Shown here piece by piece: positions 45,853 to 56,300 of a stretch of 64,000 bases of DNA. The translations under genes were made by a program, and so were the position numbers. Positions within the stretch are counted from its first letter, which is position 1, and every line of letters begins with the position of its first letter. This stretch comes from Bacteroidetes bacterium GWF2_35_48 (GTDB lineage: Bacteria > Bacteroidota > Bacteroidia > Bacteroidales > GWF2-35-48), in NCBI GenBank assembly GCA_001769125.1, contig MEOG01000124.1, positions 17,997 to 81,996 on the forward strand, written 5' to 3'. The notes beneath the pieces were generated by a model that was not told where the DNA came from, did no database searches, and saw only the letters and a list, made by a program, of their open reading frames with translations.

Positions 45853-48800
45853 TTATCGAATCAATGTTACAACTCCGGTTATAGGATCTGTGCCATTATT
45901 TAGTTTAAGAATATACACATACGAACCGGTTGATGCTTCTTTGCCATTGTATGTTCCGTCCCACCAATTTTCCTGATCATACAATTTATCTGCTGAAAAT
46001 ATTATTTGTCCCCAACGACTGTATATTTCGAGCGTTGCATTAGGATACATATTAATGTGCCTGATTTCCCATTTATCGTTTTTCCCATCGCCATTTGGTG
46101 TAAAAGCAGAAGGAATATCAAGACATTGTAAATCGCCACCTTCTTTGATTTCAAATGCAGTTGTTTTGCTGCAAGTATTTTGATTCGTCAATACTACATA
46201 ATAATTTCCTGCCGACAAACCGCTTATAGTGGGTAAGGTTGAGCCATCGTGCCATAAGCAGGTTACGGTTTCTGTAACAATTAAAAACACGGAAGCCTGT
46301 CCGTCTGCATTGCCTACACAGCTTGTATTTACTGTTTCCACAAAATAATCCGGCAAGGAAAGAACTGTAACAGAAATACTATCAACAGCAATACAATTAT
46401 TAACATCTTTAACGCTCACATAAAATATTTGTGCGGTATCTGCTGTAATCTGGTGTGTAAAACCTGTTCCCAGTCCATTGTTCCAAATGTAGCTTAAAGT
46501 ACCGTTGCCGGAGCTTAAAGAAGCATCCAAAATAATTGTATCGCCTTTGCAAACAGTTACATCTTCTCCTGCAATGGCATAAGGACGCGTATACACAGTA
46601 ACTAGAGCACTGTCTGAACTTTCACATCCGTTAATATCAGAAACCGTAACGGCATAATATGCGGAGCTATAAGGCAGAATAGAGATTTCTGAATTTGTTC
46701 CTGCATTATTATTCCAGATAAAATTCAAAGGTTCCGTACCAGTACTTGTTGCAGCAGAAATGGTAACAGAATCACCCAGGCAAACACCTGCATCCAGTCC
46801 TGCATTTGCAACAGGCAAGGGATTTACAATAATTTTCAGCGTATCAGTAGCAGTGCAGGCATTGGCATCTGTAAGAGTCAATATATATTCCAAAGTTTGC
46901 GTAGGAACAAGCGTGTGAGTCGGACTGTTTGGCAAACCATTATTCCAGGCAAAAATAAGAGGATTGATACCGTAACTCAAAGACGCATTTATATCCAAAG
47001 TGTCGCCAAAACAAAGCGTATCGTCGTTTCCTGCAATCGCTGATGGGAGCATATTCACAATAACCCAAACAGAATCTATGCCCATACATGAATTTGCGTC
47101 TGTTGCCGTTACATGAAAAAATACAGAAGCAGCAGGTGAAACAGTATGTGTGATGTCTGGAGCAAGTCCATTGTCCCACGCGTAGGTAAAAGGCAGCGTT
47201 CCGCTAATTGGGCTCGCTGTCAACACCGCACTTTGTCCCTGACAAATAGTATCATTCAAACCTGCATCAACAACAGGAAGAGGCAATACTGTAATCGTAA
47301 TATGATCGCTTGCAGAGCAATAATAATTATCGGTTACAATTACGATATAAGTTGTTGTAATATTTGGAGAAACTGAATGTGTAGGACCGGCTCCAATATT
47401 ATTATCCCATGAATAAGATAAAGGATTTGCTCCCGTACTGGCTGATGCTGAAATCTGAATACTGCCACCGTAACACATCGTATCATCCTGACCTGCGTTC
47501 GCATTTGGCAACGAATGAATCACTACAGCATAGCTGTTTGTAGTGCTGGAGCAACCCGTAGCAGTAATCGTTTCTGCAAGAGTAAGTATTCCCGGGCTTA
47601 CGCTGCCCCATGTAACATCAACAGAGCTCCCGGCAGAAGAAGCAGGTGTGCCTCCGGTTATATTCCAAAGATACGTATGACCATTATTATTTACGGCACT
47701 GTAAGGAACGATTTCTCCTGCGCATACATCAATATCTCCTGAAATAACAGGATTTGGCAATGGGTTTATACTTATAGAAGCGCTCGACAACATTGTATTC
47801 TGGCATGAAGTAGCAACATTGGTTGCAATAACCGTATACGAACCTGCTGATGTAAGATTATTCCATGTAAGAATATTTCCGGTTCCTGAAACAGGAGAAC
47901 CATAATTTGAGCCATTATATTGTAATTGGTAATTCACTCCTGTTTGAGAACCCGATAGTGTTACAGAAGTACCATTTCCTCCTGTGCAATAAGCTCCGCC
48001 CCCGCCAACAGAATATTGCTGTGGCAAAAGATTTACATTTACGCTTACATTATCGGTTTGCTGACAGCCATTGCCGTCTGTTACTGTTAAAGTATACGTT
48101 GTAGATGCAGATGGAGATACGGTCTGATTCATTCCTGCACCTACTCCATTGCTCCAGGAATAACTTAAAGGAACAACACCAGTACTCCCTGAGCCACTTA
48201 TCAGTGTTGATGCGCCATTACAAATGCTTGCATCCATTCCTGCATTGGCAGTAGGAAGATTTAAAACAGTAACTGTTACTGTATCTGTAACAGTATTTGC
48301 TCCATCAAATAATGAAACAGTATAAATAGAACTTACATTGGGATAATCAACAGGATTCAGCGATGTAGATGTAAATCCGGATAGATTGCACGTCCAGTTA
48401 TAAGTGTAAGAACCCGGATTTCCTCCACTTCCAACAGCATGCAATTCAACAGCAGAACCTCTGCAAATAGTATAATTCGTGGCAGTTCCGATAACAGAAA
48501 GCGGTCCGCCAATAATATAAATTGTAACCTGATCTGTTCCCGTACAACTAGTACTTGCATCTGTTACAGTAAGCGTGAAAACCGTTGTAGCGCTCAGGTT
48601 TACAGTTTGCGTAGCAGCGCTGTTCGGGTTATTGACCAAAGCAGAAGGAGTCCATGAATACGAATAATTGCCCGATCCACCGGAGGCACTACCCGTCAAG
48701 GATGCAGATGTGCCATTAAAAATATTCTGATTTGTGCCCGCCTCCGCAATAGGATTTGGATTAACAGTAATTGTAACCGTATTTGTATTTGCGCTTCCGC

Positions 48801-51800
48801 AAGAACCGGAAGTAACAACCAGTCTGTAATATATTGTTGAAGTTAACGCAGGCGGATAGTATGATGTATTTGTAGCTGCAGAAATATTAAACCAGTTTAT
48901 ATTATCTGAAGAAGATTGCCACTGATACGAAAATGAACCTGTTCCACCCGATGCAGAAACAGTTTGTGTAATTGCTGTCGGTGTTAAACCTGAACAAATT
49001 GTTTGATTTGATGCAATTGTTCCGGGATTCAAAGAAGGGAAAACTGTTATAGTAATTGTATTTGAATAAGAAGCAGTACAGCCAGAATTGGAAACCAAAG
49101 CGCGTATATAAAGAGTAGAAGTAAGATTGGCTGTTGTGTACGAAGAACTTGTTGCGCCGGAAATATCATTCCATGTTGTTCCGTTTGTTGATTGCTGCCA
49201 TTGAATACTTCCCGAATATCCGCTGAGAGATACGGTTGTATTTGTATTATAACATACAGAAGCAGGAGAAACAGAAGCAGTACCTCCCACACTTTGCGCG
49301 GTAACAGTAACACTTGCAGTTGTAGAATTTGAAGCAGTGCATCCGGAACCGCTTGTCAGAACAGCTCTGTAATACGTTGTTGTAGTAAGAACAGGAGTTG
49401 TATAAGAAGAAGATGTTGCCCCGCTGATATTCGTCCAGCTACCTGTTCCCGTTGGCGATTGCTGCCATTGAATACTTCCGGTAAAACCCGAAACGCTCAA
49501 TACACTTGTATTTCCGGAACAAAGGGAAGAAGGATTTGCTGATGCAGTACCGCCAACACTTTGTGGCGAAACCGTAACCGTAACTGTTCCCGAATACGCA
49601 GGAGAACATACACCGCTTGTTACTACTGCACGGTAATAAGTCGTTGCTGTCAGTGCTGGTGTTGTATATGAAGAAGACGTAGCACCGGAAATATTGGTCC
49701 ATGTTGTTCCATTGGGCGAGCTTTGCCATTGAATTGTTCCTGTGTAACCCGACAAAGACAAGGCAGATGTAGCTCCATAACACACGGGAGTAGTGCCACT
49801 GGCAGTACCGGCAACACTTGCAGCATTTACAGTAATTGTAACTGTATTAGAATTTGCAGAAGCGCAGCTCCCACTGGTAACAACAGCTCTGTAATAAGTC
49901 GTTGATGTAAGTGTGGGAGTAGTGTATGTTGCAGATGTTGCGCTGGAAATATTCGACCATATTGAACCATTGAGAGAGCTCTGCCATTGAATGCTTCCTG
50001 TATATCCGCTTAAAGTAAGCGAAGCCTGACTTCCGCTGCAAATAGTTGTGGATGTAGCAGCCGTTCCGCCCACACTGGTAGGATTAACGGTAATAGTAAC
50101 TACATTTGAATAAACAGGAGTACAAACGCCACTGGATATTTTTGCCCTGTAATAAGTTGTTGCAGTTAAAGCGGCTGTTGTATAAGGAGAAGTTGTAGCG
50201 CCCGTTACATTAGACCAACCACTTGTGCCTGTTGATGATTTTTCCCATTGTATACTCCCTGAATAACTGGTAAGCGAAAGTGTAGTGTTTGCACTTTGGC
50301 AGATATTATAAACCGATGCGCTTGCAGTACCGACAGTTGGAGCAGAATTTACCGTTACTGTAGTTTGCAGAATCTGATTATCATCACAGGCGCCGAAAGC
50401 CCAAAGCGTATAAGTTGTTGTGGTAGCCGGATAAACAGTTACAGATTGTGATGTAGCGCCGTTGTGCATCCAGTAGTAACCACCAACAGCATCAGCGGGA
50501 CCTGTTAGCGTTACCATATTATTATTGGAACAAACCTGATTGGAAGTAGCTTGAATAGACGAAAACTGAACACCTCCGCTTGCCTGAATGGAATAATTGC
50601 AAATATCACCTGCAAAACCATCTATCATCAGATAATATTGATTTCCCAGTGTTAAATTTCGTGCAGTAATTGTTAGTGTTGTTGACGATTCACTGAAATT
50701 AGAAACCGTATCAAAACTTGCGCAATTATCTCCGGAAAAAACCTGCATTTGCACTCCCAATGCGGGAGACTTCCAGCAATCAGACACCGTAATTGTAAGT
50801 TGCGCAGTATAATTTGCTGCAGTAAAAACAATCCAGGAATTATTATTAATCTGAACATCGTTAACAGTATGTCCCCAGCCAAACGGGCCCGAACCTGTAC
50901 TTGAATAAAGTGTTGCGCCCTGATACCATGAGCCTGCATACGTGCCATCCATGTTGCCGGGCTTATCAATTGTGTAAGCACCGCTTGTTGTGCCTTTATA
51001 TCCATTAAGGTCGCAAATTTCAAGAGGCTGGTAGCAATTATCATTATCCGGAGAAGAAACACAAATACCAAAAGTACCGCTTCCTGTTCCATAGCCCCAA
51101 AAACGGATGTAAATTGTTTCACCGGGCGTTAATCCTGTTTTACGGATAATCATGGGCTGTAGGCTTGTAATTGTAGGATATGCCCAATCGTAGTCGTCGT
51201 AACATTCTATTTGCGTAAGACTGTTGCAAGCACCTCTGTAAATTGCAACAACACCATCTGTTAAAGTAACACCATGAGGCTTTGCGCTGACAACCAGCAT
51301 TCCACTTGACGGGACGACACATTTAAACCAAACATCTTTACTTGATGAACTCCAACCACCAATCATGGGAGCAGATCCACCTGTACAATTTGAAGGAGTA
51401 GGAGCTCCGGCAGAAGCTGTCGCTCCTGTATTTGAGAAATTCAGATAATCGCATGCAGATGTAACTTCCGGTAAAGGAATTGCGCTACATGGTTCATCGT
51501 TTGCCGGAGCAGAAGAGAGCGATCCTGTAACACAAATATTAAACCCACCGGAACCAGATCCGGGATACCAATCATAAACCCGCACATAATAGGTTGAACC
51601 AACAGTGAGACCAAGCGCAGAAATTGTTTCTGCATCTCCATCAAAACCATCATCCTGACAATATAAAGATGCAAGCCCGGTGCAAGTACCCGAGAACATT
51701 TCCAAAACAGGATCAAAGGAATTATCGTCAGGCGTTACGGTAATAACATGGTAGCTATTTGTTGCAACAAACTTGAACCACACATCATCATCTGCATAAC

Positions 51801-51963
51801 CGGTACAGCCTGTTGAAGATTCTGTAGCACCTATTGTGGTGCTATGCGTGTTCGTACAAGAGGTATAAACCGATAACGTAGTAGCACCTGTGCAATTGTC
51901 ATTTTGAGAAAAACCATAAAATGAGAAAAAAAATATAAACAGAAAAAAAAGTAAATATTTCAT
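45853..51963 (-). CDS. Giant secreted T9SS protein: PPC-like, Ig-like tandem repeats, CHU_C
   Basis: The largest gene, 2036 aa. Signal peptide (1-19, ending GFSQ); two PPC-like beta-sandwich domains (about 20-310: DDVWFKFVATNSYHVITVTP, YYVRVYDWYPGSGSGGFNIC) and a third related one; six tandem Ig-like units of 86-92 residues (about 542-1065, consensus GSIQWQSS..W..ISGATSSSYTTP); then eight or so PKD/Ig-like units of the form N-A-G-x-D-x-x-I-C; and a CHU_C gliding-motility tail (FTPNGDGKNDKWEIRHINMY, YSRWG, WWDGTYNGKEASTGSYVYIL). A surface adhesin or matrix protein is likely. It lies 11 bp after the small secreted protein gene, in one operon. Paralogous to the products at 22682 and 53396. Confidence 0.9.
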   Translation of the reverse strand: MKYLLFFLFIFFFSFYGFSQNDNCTGATTLSVYTSCTNTHSTTIGATESSTGCTGYADDDVWFKFVATNSYHVITVTPDDNSFDPVLEMFSGTCTGLASLYCQDDGFDGDAETISALGLTVGSTYYVRVYDWYPGSGSGGFNICVTGSLSSAPANDEPCSAIPLPEVTSACDYLNFSNTGATASAGAPTPSNCTGGSAPMIGGWSSSSKDVWFKCVVPSSGMLVVSAKPHGVTLTDGVVAIYRGACNSLTQIECYDDYDWAYPTITSLQPMIIRKTGLTPGETIYIRFWGYGTGSGTFGICVSSPDNDNCYQPLEICDLNGYKGTTSGAYTIDKPGNMDGTYAGSWYQGATLYSSTGSGPFGWGHTVNDVQINNNSWIVFTAANYTAQLTITVSDCWKSPALGVQMQVFSGDNCASFDTVSNFSESSTTLTITARNLTLGNQYYLMIDGFAGDICNYSIQASGGVQFSSIQATSNQVCSNNNMVTLTGPADAVGGYYWMHNGATSQSVTVYPATTTTYTLWAFGACDDNQILQTTVTVNSAPTVGTASASVYNICQSANTTLSLTSYSGSIQWEKSSTGTSGWSNVTGATTSPYTTAALTATTYYRAKISSGVCTPVYSNVVTITVNPTSVGGTAATSTTICSGSQASLTLSGYTGSIQWQSSLNGSIWSNISSATSATYTTPTLTSTTYYRAVVTSGSCASANSNTVTITVNAASVAGTASGTTPVCYGATSALSLSGYTGTIQWQSSPNGTTWTNISGATSSSYTTPALTATTYYRAVVTSGVCSPAYSGTVTVTVSPQSVGGTASANPSSLCSGNTSVLSVSGFTGSIQWQQSPTGTGSWTNISGATSSSYTTPVLTTTTYYRAVLTSGSGCTASNSTTASVTVTAQSVGGTASVSPASVCYNTNTTVSLSGYSGSIQWQQSTNGTTWNDISGATSSSYTTANLTSTLYIRALVSNSGCTASYSNTITITVFPSLNPGTIASNQTICSGLTPTAITQTVSASGGTGSFSYQWQSSSDNINWFNISAATNTSYYPPALTSTIYYRLVVTSGSCGSANTNTVTITVNPNPIAEAGTNQNIFNGTSASLTGSASGGSGNYSYSWTPSALVNNPNSAATQTVNLSATTVFTLTVTDASTSCTGTDQVTIYIIGGPLSVIGTATNYTICRGSAVELHAVGSGGNPGSYTYNWTCNLSGFTSTSLNPVDYPNVSSIYTVSLFDGANTVTDTVTVTVLNLPTANAGMDASICNGASTLISGSGSTGVVPLSYSWSNGVGAGMNQTVSPSASTTYTLTVTDGNGCQQTDNVSVNVNLLPQQYSVGGGGAYCTGGNGTSVTLSGSQTGVNYQLQYNGSNYGSPVSGTGNILTWNNLTSAGSYTVIATNVATSCQNTMLSSASISINPLPNPVISGDIDVCAGEIVPYSAVNNNGHTYLWNITGGTPASSAGSSVDVTWGSVSPGILTLAETITATGCSSTTNSYAVVIHSLPNANAGQDDTMCYGGSIQISASASTGANPLSYSWDNNIGAGPTHSVSPNITTTYIVIVTDNYYCSASDHITITVLPLPVVDAGLNDTICQGQSAVLTASPISGTLPFTYAWDNGLAPDITHTVSPAASVFFHVTATDANSCMGIDSVWVIVNMLPSAIAGNDDTLCFGDTLDINASLSYGINPLIFAWNNGLPNSPTHTLVPTQTLEYILTLTDANACTATDTLKIIVNPLPVANAGLDAGVCLGDSVTISAATSTGTEPLNFIWNNNAGTNSEISILPYSSAYYAVTVSDINGCESSDSALVTVYTRPYAIAGEDVTVCKGDTIILDASLSSGNGTLSYIWNNGLGTGFTHQITADTAQIFYVSVKDVNNCIAVDSISVTVLSLPDYFVETVNTSCVGNADGQASVFLIVTETVTCLWHDGSTLPTISGLSAGNYYVVLTNQNTCSKTTAFEIKEGGDLQCLDIPSAFTPNGDGKNDKWEIRHINMYPNATLEIYSRWGQIIFSADKLYDQENWWDGTYNGKEASTGSYVYILKLNNGTDPITGVVTLIR
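48770..50340 (-). repeat. Six in-gene tandem Ig-like modules
   Basis: Six consecutive modules of about 260-275 bp inside the 2036-aa gene, with strongly similar DNA (repeated blocks such as TGCCATTGAATACTTCC and GTAATAAGTTGTTG). They invite recombination and copy-number change. Boundaries are approximate. Confidence 0.75.
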
Positions 51964-51974
51964 ATTGTAAAGTT

Positions 51975-52334
51975 TTATTCTTCTTTGAGTACTTGTTTTA
52001 ATTCATGCGGCTCATATCCTAATGATATCAGCATTCTCTTTAATTCTCTCGGCCCTGCAGGTGGTGTAGAAACATTTTTTTCTTCTGTTGAATTAACAGC
52101 ACGAACAGTAAGCTTAAGCTGTGCATATTTATGTTCCGGAGATTTGAAAATCACACGGCTTGTAACAACATTTTTCAATTTCATTGCCTCTTCATTAATT
52201 TTCTCAGTTTCGTCCTGCGACTTCATTCCTGAAAAAGTATACGAATAATCAATGGAATAATATTTTTCAGTTGTTTGAGAAAAAACAGGTAAAAAGCAAA
52301 TACCTGCAAGAATTAATAAAGCAAAAAATTTCAT
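51975..52334 (-). CDS. Small secreted hypothetical protein
   Basis: Unrecognised 119-aa protein with a signal peptide (MKFFALLILAGICFLPVFSQ) and a mature part KYYSIDYSYTFSGMKSQDET, KLNNVV-like strand, ending in a helical SLGYEPHELKQVLKEE. It precedes the giant gene by 11 bp. A -7-like TATTTTTG (minus strand of 52361-52368) lies upstream. It may help the export or assembly of the giant protein, but this is only inferred from position. Confidence 0.7.
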   Translation of the reverse strand: MKFFALLILAGICFLPVFSQTTEKYYSIDYSYTFSGMKSQDETEKINEEAMKLKNVVTSRVIFKSPEHKYAQLKLTVRAVNSTEEKNVSTPPAGPRELKRMLISLGYEPHELKQVLKEE

Positions 52335-52385
52335 ACAATAAATTTTGGGGTTGTAAAAAGCAAAAATATTAAAAAAAAATCCGAT

Positions 52386-52418
52386 AAAAAAACCCCGTTT
52401 ATTATTCGGGGTTTTTTT
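52386..52418 (-). terminator. Intrinsic terminator after the PorP/SprF gene
   Basis: Perfect 12-bp arms (52386-52397, 52407-52418; AAAAAAACCCCG) around a 9-nt loop, followed by a T run on the minus strand, 18 bp past the stop codon of the PorP/SprF gene. Confidence 0.9.
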
Positions 52419-52436
52419 AAATTAGAAAAGAATATT

Positions 52437-53360
52437 TTAAAGTAAGCTGGAGCCAGTACCTTTACCTTCTCCAATATTAATACCAATCATAATTTCGTGG
52501 GAGCCACCTTTCGCATAATTTGAAATATTGCTAAGCGTATAATCAAAAGCATAACCAATATAATATTGCTGATATTTCACTCCGAGCAATACCATTACAG
52601 CATCTTGTGTACGATAAGAAAAGCCCAGCCAGTAATTTTTCTTGTAATAACCTTTCAGATTAATATCTAACTGCATGGGTGATCTCATTTCAGTTGCTTT
52701 TACTAATAAAGATGGTTCTAATTCAAAATCTTTAACTGATTTAGTCAAGTCAATTCTATACCCGGCAGTTAAAAAATAATGTCGAACCATTTTATTATCA
52801 TTCACACTTTGTCCGATGTCTGCTTTCCACTGAAAAAGCTGTGCAACAGACAAACCTGCCCAATAGCGGTCGCTGTAAAAATAAGCGCCAAAATTTGCAT
52901 CAGGAATAAATTTACTTTCATCCTGATACGTAATGGCATCATCATTGGGATCGGCTGTTGTCAACTGTTCTCCGTCAATTTTATACTGAAATCCTGAAAG
53001 GGAAACGCCAAACGCAAGTTTATGTTTTTGGTCAAGTTTCAAATGATACGCATAAGAAGCTAACAAGCCGGTACGCATAATCGGACCAAACCGATCGTTA
53101 TAAATGTATCCTCCAACGCCCATATTTTTATTAAGGAATGGAGCTGCATGACCGCTTAAAGCGTAAGTACTGGGAGCATTTGTTATCCCGACCCATTGCT
53201 GGCGCACGGTTAAGGCTATTGGGATATAATCTTTACTGCCTGCGATAGCAGGATTTAAAAGAAATCCGTTCATCATATACTGTGTATATAATGGTAATTG
53301 CTGGCTGAATGCAAAACCGACAACTAATGTCAGGCAAAATGCGAGTAGAAATTTTTTCAT
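52437..53360 (-). CDS. PorP/SprF-family type IX secretion membrane protein
   Basis: A 307-aa outer-membrane beta-barrel protein: signal peptide (1-19, ending AFSQ), then the family signature QLPLYTQYMMNGFLLNPAIA and GSKDYIPIALTVRQQWVGIT, followed by GHAAPFLNKNMGVGGYIYND and a C-terminal strand (GSHEIMIGINIGEG). Members assist secretion or surface attachment of CHU_C-type (type B) cargo; the gene lies 35 bp after a CHU_C gene, the usual cargo/SprF pairing. A -7 box TATATTTG (minus strand of 53381-53388) may give it a second promoter. Confidence 0.93.
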   Translation of the reverse strand: MKKFLLAFCLTLVVGFAFSQQLPLYTQYMMNGFLLNPAIAGSKDYIPIALTVRQQWVGITNAPSTYALSGHAAPFLNKNMGVGGYIYNDRFGPIMRTGLLASYAYHLKLDQKHKLAFGVSLSGFQYKIDGEQLTTADPNDDAITYQDESKFIPDANFGAYFYSDRYWAGLSVAQLFQWKADIGQSVNDNKMVRHYFLTAGYRIDLTKSVKDFELEPSLLVKATEMRSPMQLDINLKGYYKKNYWLGFSYRTQDAVMVLLGVKYQQYYIGYAFDYTLSNISNYAKGGSHEIMIGINIGEGKGTGSSLL

Positions 53361-53395
53361 ATTACTTAAAATTGGAATTGCAAATATAAAAATAA

Positions 53396-56300
53396 TTATC
53401 GAATTATTGTAATTGTTCCGCTAAATGGTTCTGAACCATCATTCAGATTAATGATATACACATACGAACCTGTTGCTGTTTCTGTTCCTTTAAAAGTTCC
53501 ATCCCATGGATTCTGCGCGTAATTATCGCTTTTATATATCAATGTACCCCAGCGTGAATAAATCTCTACTGTTACCGGTGGATACAATTCAAGATATTTG
53601 ATTATCCATTTATCATTTTTCCCATCGCTGTTCGGAGAAAATGCAGAAGGAATTTCGAGGCATTCTCCTGCTCCTGAAAGAACAACAATATCAAAACTTA
53701 CACTACATAAAAGCGAATCTTTAACTGTTACCGTATAATTTCCTGACCTTAATTCTGTTATATCCTCTGCTACTGCTCCGTTTGACCAAAGATATGAATA
53801 GGGAACATGACCACCAGAAATTGTCAGGTCAATTTTTCCATCATTATTTCCATTGCAGGAAGTAGGAAATGCTGTGTGGGTTCCAATAATTTCGATTCCC
53901 TGAAATACTACTACAGATATTGTATCAGCGCAAAAATAAGCATCTGAAACTGTAACCGTATAAGCTCCGGCAGTAAGCGATGCAATTGAAGAAGTAGTTT
54001 CAAGTGTTGACCAATTGTAAGAATAAGGGGCAGTCCCTCCAATCATTGAAACAGAAATACTTCCATTGTTTCCGTTAAAGCAGCTTGCATCATTGTGTGT
54101 AACACTGGCAACAAGGGCTGTAGAAGAAGCATTAATAACAGCAGTATCTGAAACAAAACAATTATTTACGTCGCTTGCAGTAACAATATATTCACCACCG
54201 GATAAATCAGAAATAGTTTCATTTGCAATTCCTGTTGACCATGTATAAGAATAAGGTGGAGTTCCGCCTAACAACGTTGCAGTAACAGTGCCGTCATTAT
54301 ATCCAAAGCATGAAACATTAATAATGGATAAAGCAAGCCCAAGCTGGTCGGGTTGAGAAAGAGACATGGAATCTGTAGCGGCGCAACCGTAAGAATCAGT
54401 AACTGTAACAGAATAAATAGCATTAGCAGCCAGCCAGTAAATTGTATCATTAATTCCGGAGTTACTCCAGAAATAAGAATAAGGAGGATTTCCACCTGTA
54501 GCGGAAGCAAACAAAGCTCCATCTGCACCCTCATAACAAGTTATTGGATTTGCCTGCACAACATCTGCAACAGGATAATCTCCCACGCTTATATTTATTG
54601 TAGCACTGGAATAACAACCCGTTGCAGGAACACTTTCAAACAAAGCAACACTTCCTGTTGGTCCTGCACCCCAGTTTACAAATATTTCATTGGTTCCCTG
54701 ACCTGTTACAATATTCCCTCCTACAACACTCCAGTTGTATACATGACCTGTATCTGCTGGAACGGAGTAAGAAACATTCTGTTCGCTACGACAAACAAGG
54801 GTGTCCCCTGTAATAACCGAAGGAGGCATCGGATTGATGGATAAATTTATTGTATCACTACCAGTGCAAGCGTAAGGCGATGTAACAACAACCGAATACG
54901 TACCGCTTGTGGTAACATTTATTGTTTGGGTTGTTTCATTTGTACTCCACAAGTAAGATAATCCCGGATTTCCAGCATCAAGGGTTATGTTAGCACCATC
55001 ACATAAATTTGTATCAGATCCAAGAGAAACCAAAGGTAAATCATGAACAGAAACAATTGCGTTGCCTGAAACGATGCCATAACAATCAGCGTCAGAAACT
55101 TCAAGCAATGTATAAGTTGTTGTACTCCCCGGATAGACAGTAAATGTATAGGGAGATGTAGTAATTCCGTTTATTATTTCTGTATTTACACCATCGGAAT
55201 AAACAAACGACCAGTCAGGAGTACCTGTGAAATTAACTGATAACTGCGTATTTTGAGTTCCTGTATTGCATAAATCTGCTGAACCGGTTAATGTCGCCGT
55301 TGGTAAGGGTATCATCGTAACAGTAGCAGATTGCCCGATAACGGGATATGAGCAATTAATATCTGAAACAGAAGATAAGGCATAAGTAGTAGTTGAAGCT
55401 GGACTGAGCGAAATAATAAAAGGACTTGAGTAAATACTGTCCTCCGTAAAAGTATTTGTTCCATCTGAATAAGAAATGATCCATGGAGACATTCCTGTTA
55501 AATGAACCGAAAGAAATGCTGTATCAACACCGGTATTACACAAGCTTGTATCTCCGGAAATAGTTGCAGTAGGAACAGGAAATACATTAACTTTTGAGGA
55601 ATCCTCAATCTCAATACCGCAGGCATCTGTAATAGTTACATGATAAACAGTAGTATCAAGGGGAGAAACATTAATATTGGACGTATTCATATTACCCGGC
55701 ACCCATAAATAAGACAGAGGTTGTTGCCCGTTTGCAGGACTTGCAGTTATAGAAGTATTTTGACCTTGACAAATTGTTGTATCTGAAGAAACAGACAAGC
55801 TCAAAGGAACAGAATTATCAATAATCAGAATACTTCCATCCTGATAACTTGCTCCATCACAGAAATTCATTTGAACAGAAATTAAAACATTTTCAGCTAC
55901 TTCAATATCTGTATCAGCAACAGGAACAATTGTTAAATTGGTTGAGGTCTGACCTGCAGGAATGGTTATATAAAATTGATTAGGAAATGGATTATTATAC
56001 GTTGAGGTGATATCCGGGATTGTTGTAAAATCAGTATTAAAAGTTGCTGCCCCGCTCAGATAGAAAGGAACTTTTCTAGGTTGCCCTGAAGGGGCAGACA
56101 TTCCGATAGATATAATAGCATTGCTGCAACCTTCAACAGCAGCACTATTTCCGCCGGCTGCAGGTTGGCTGTAAGCAACACCTATACTGTCAATACTGGG
56201 ACTGGTAAAACTACCCGCTTCGAGAAAAACAGCGGAGTCATAAAATGGGTCGTAGACATCAGAAATAACTAATTTCATGTGATATTGCTGGCAGGGTACA

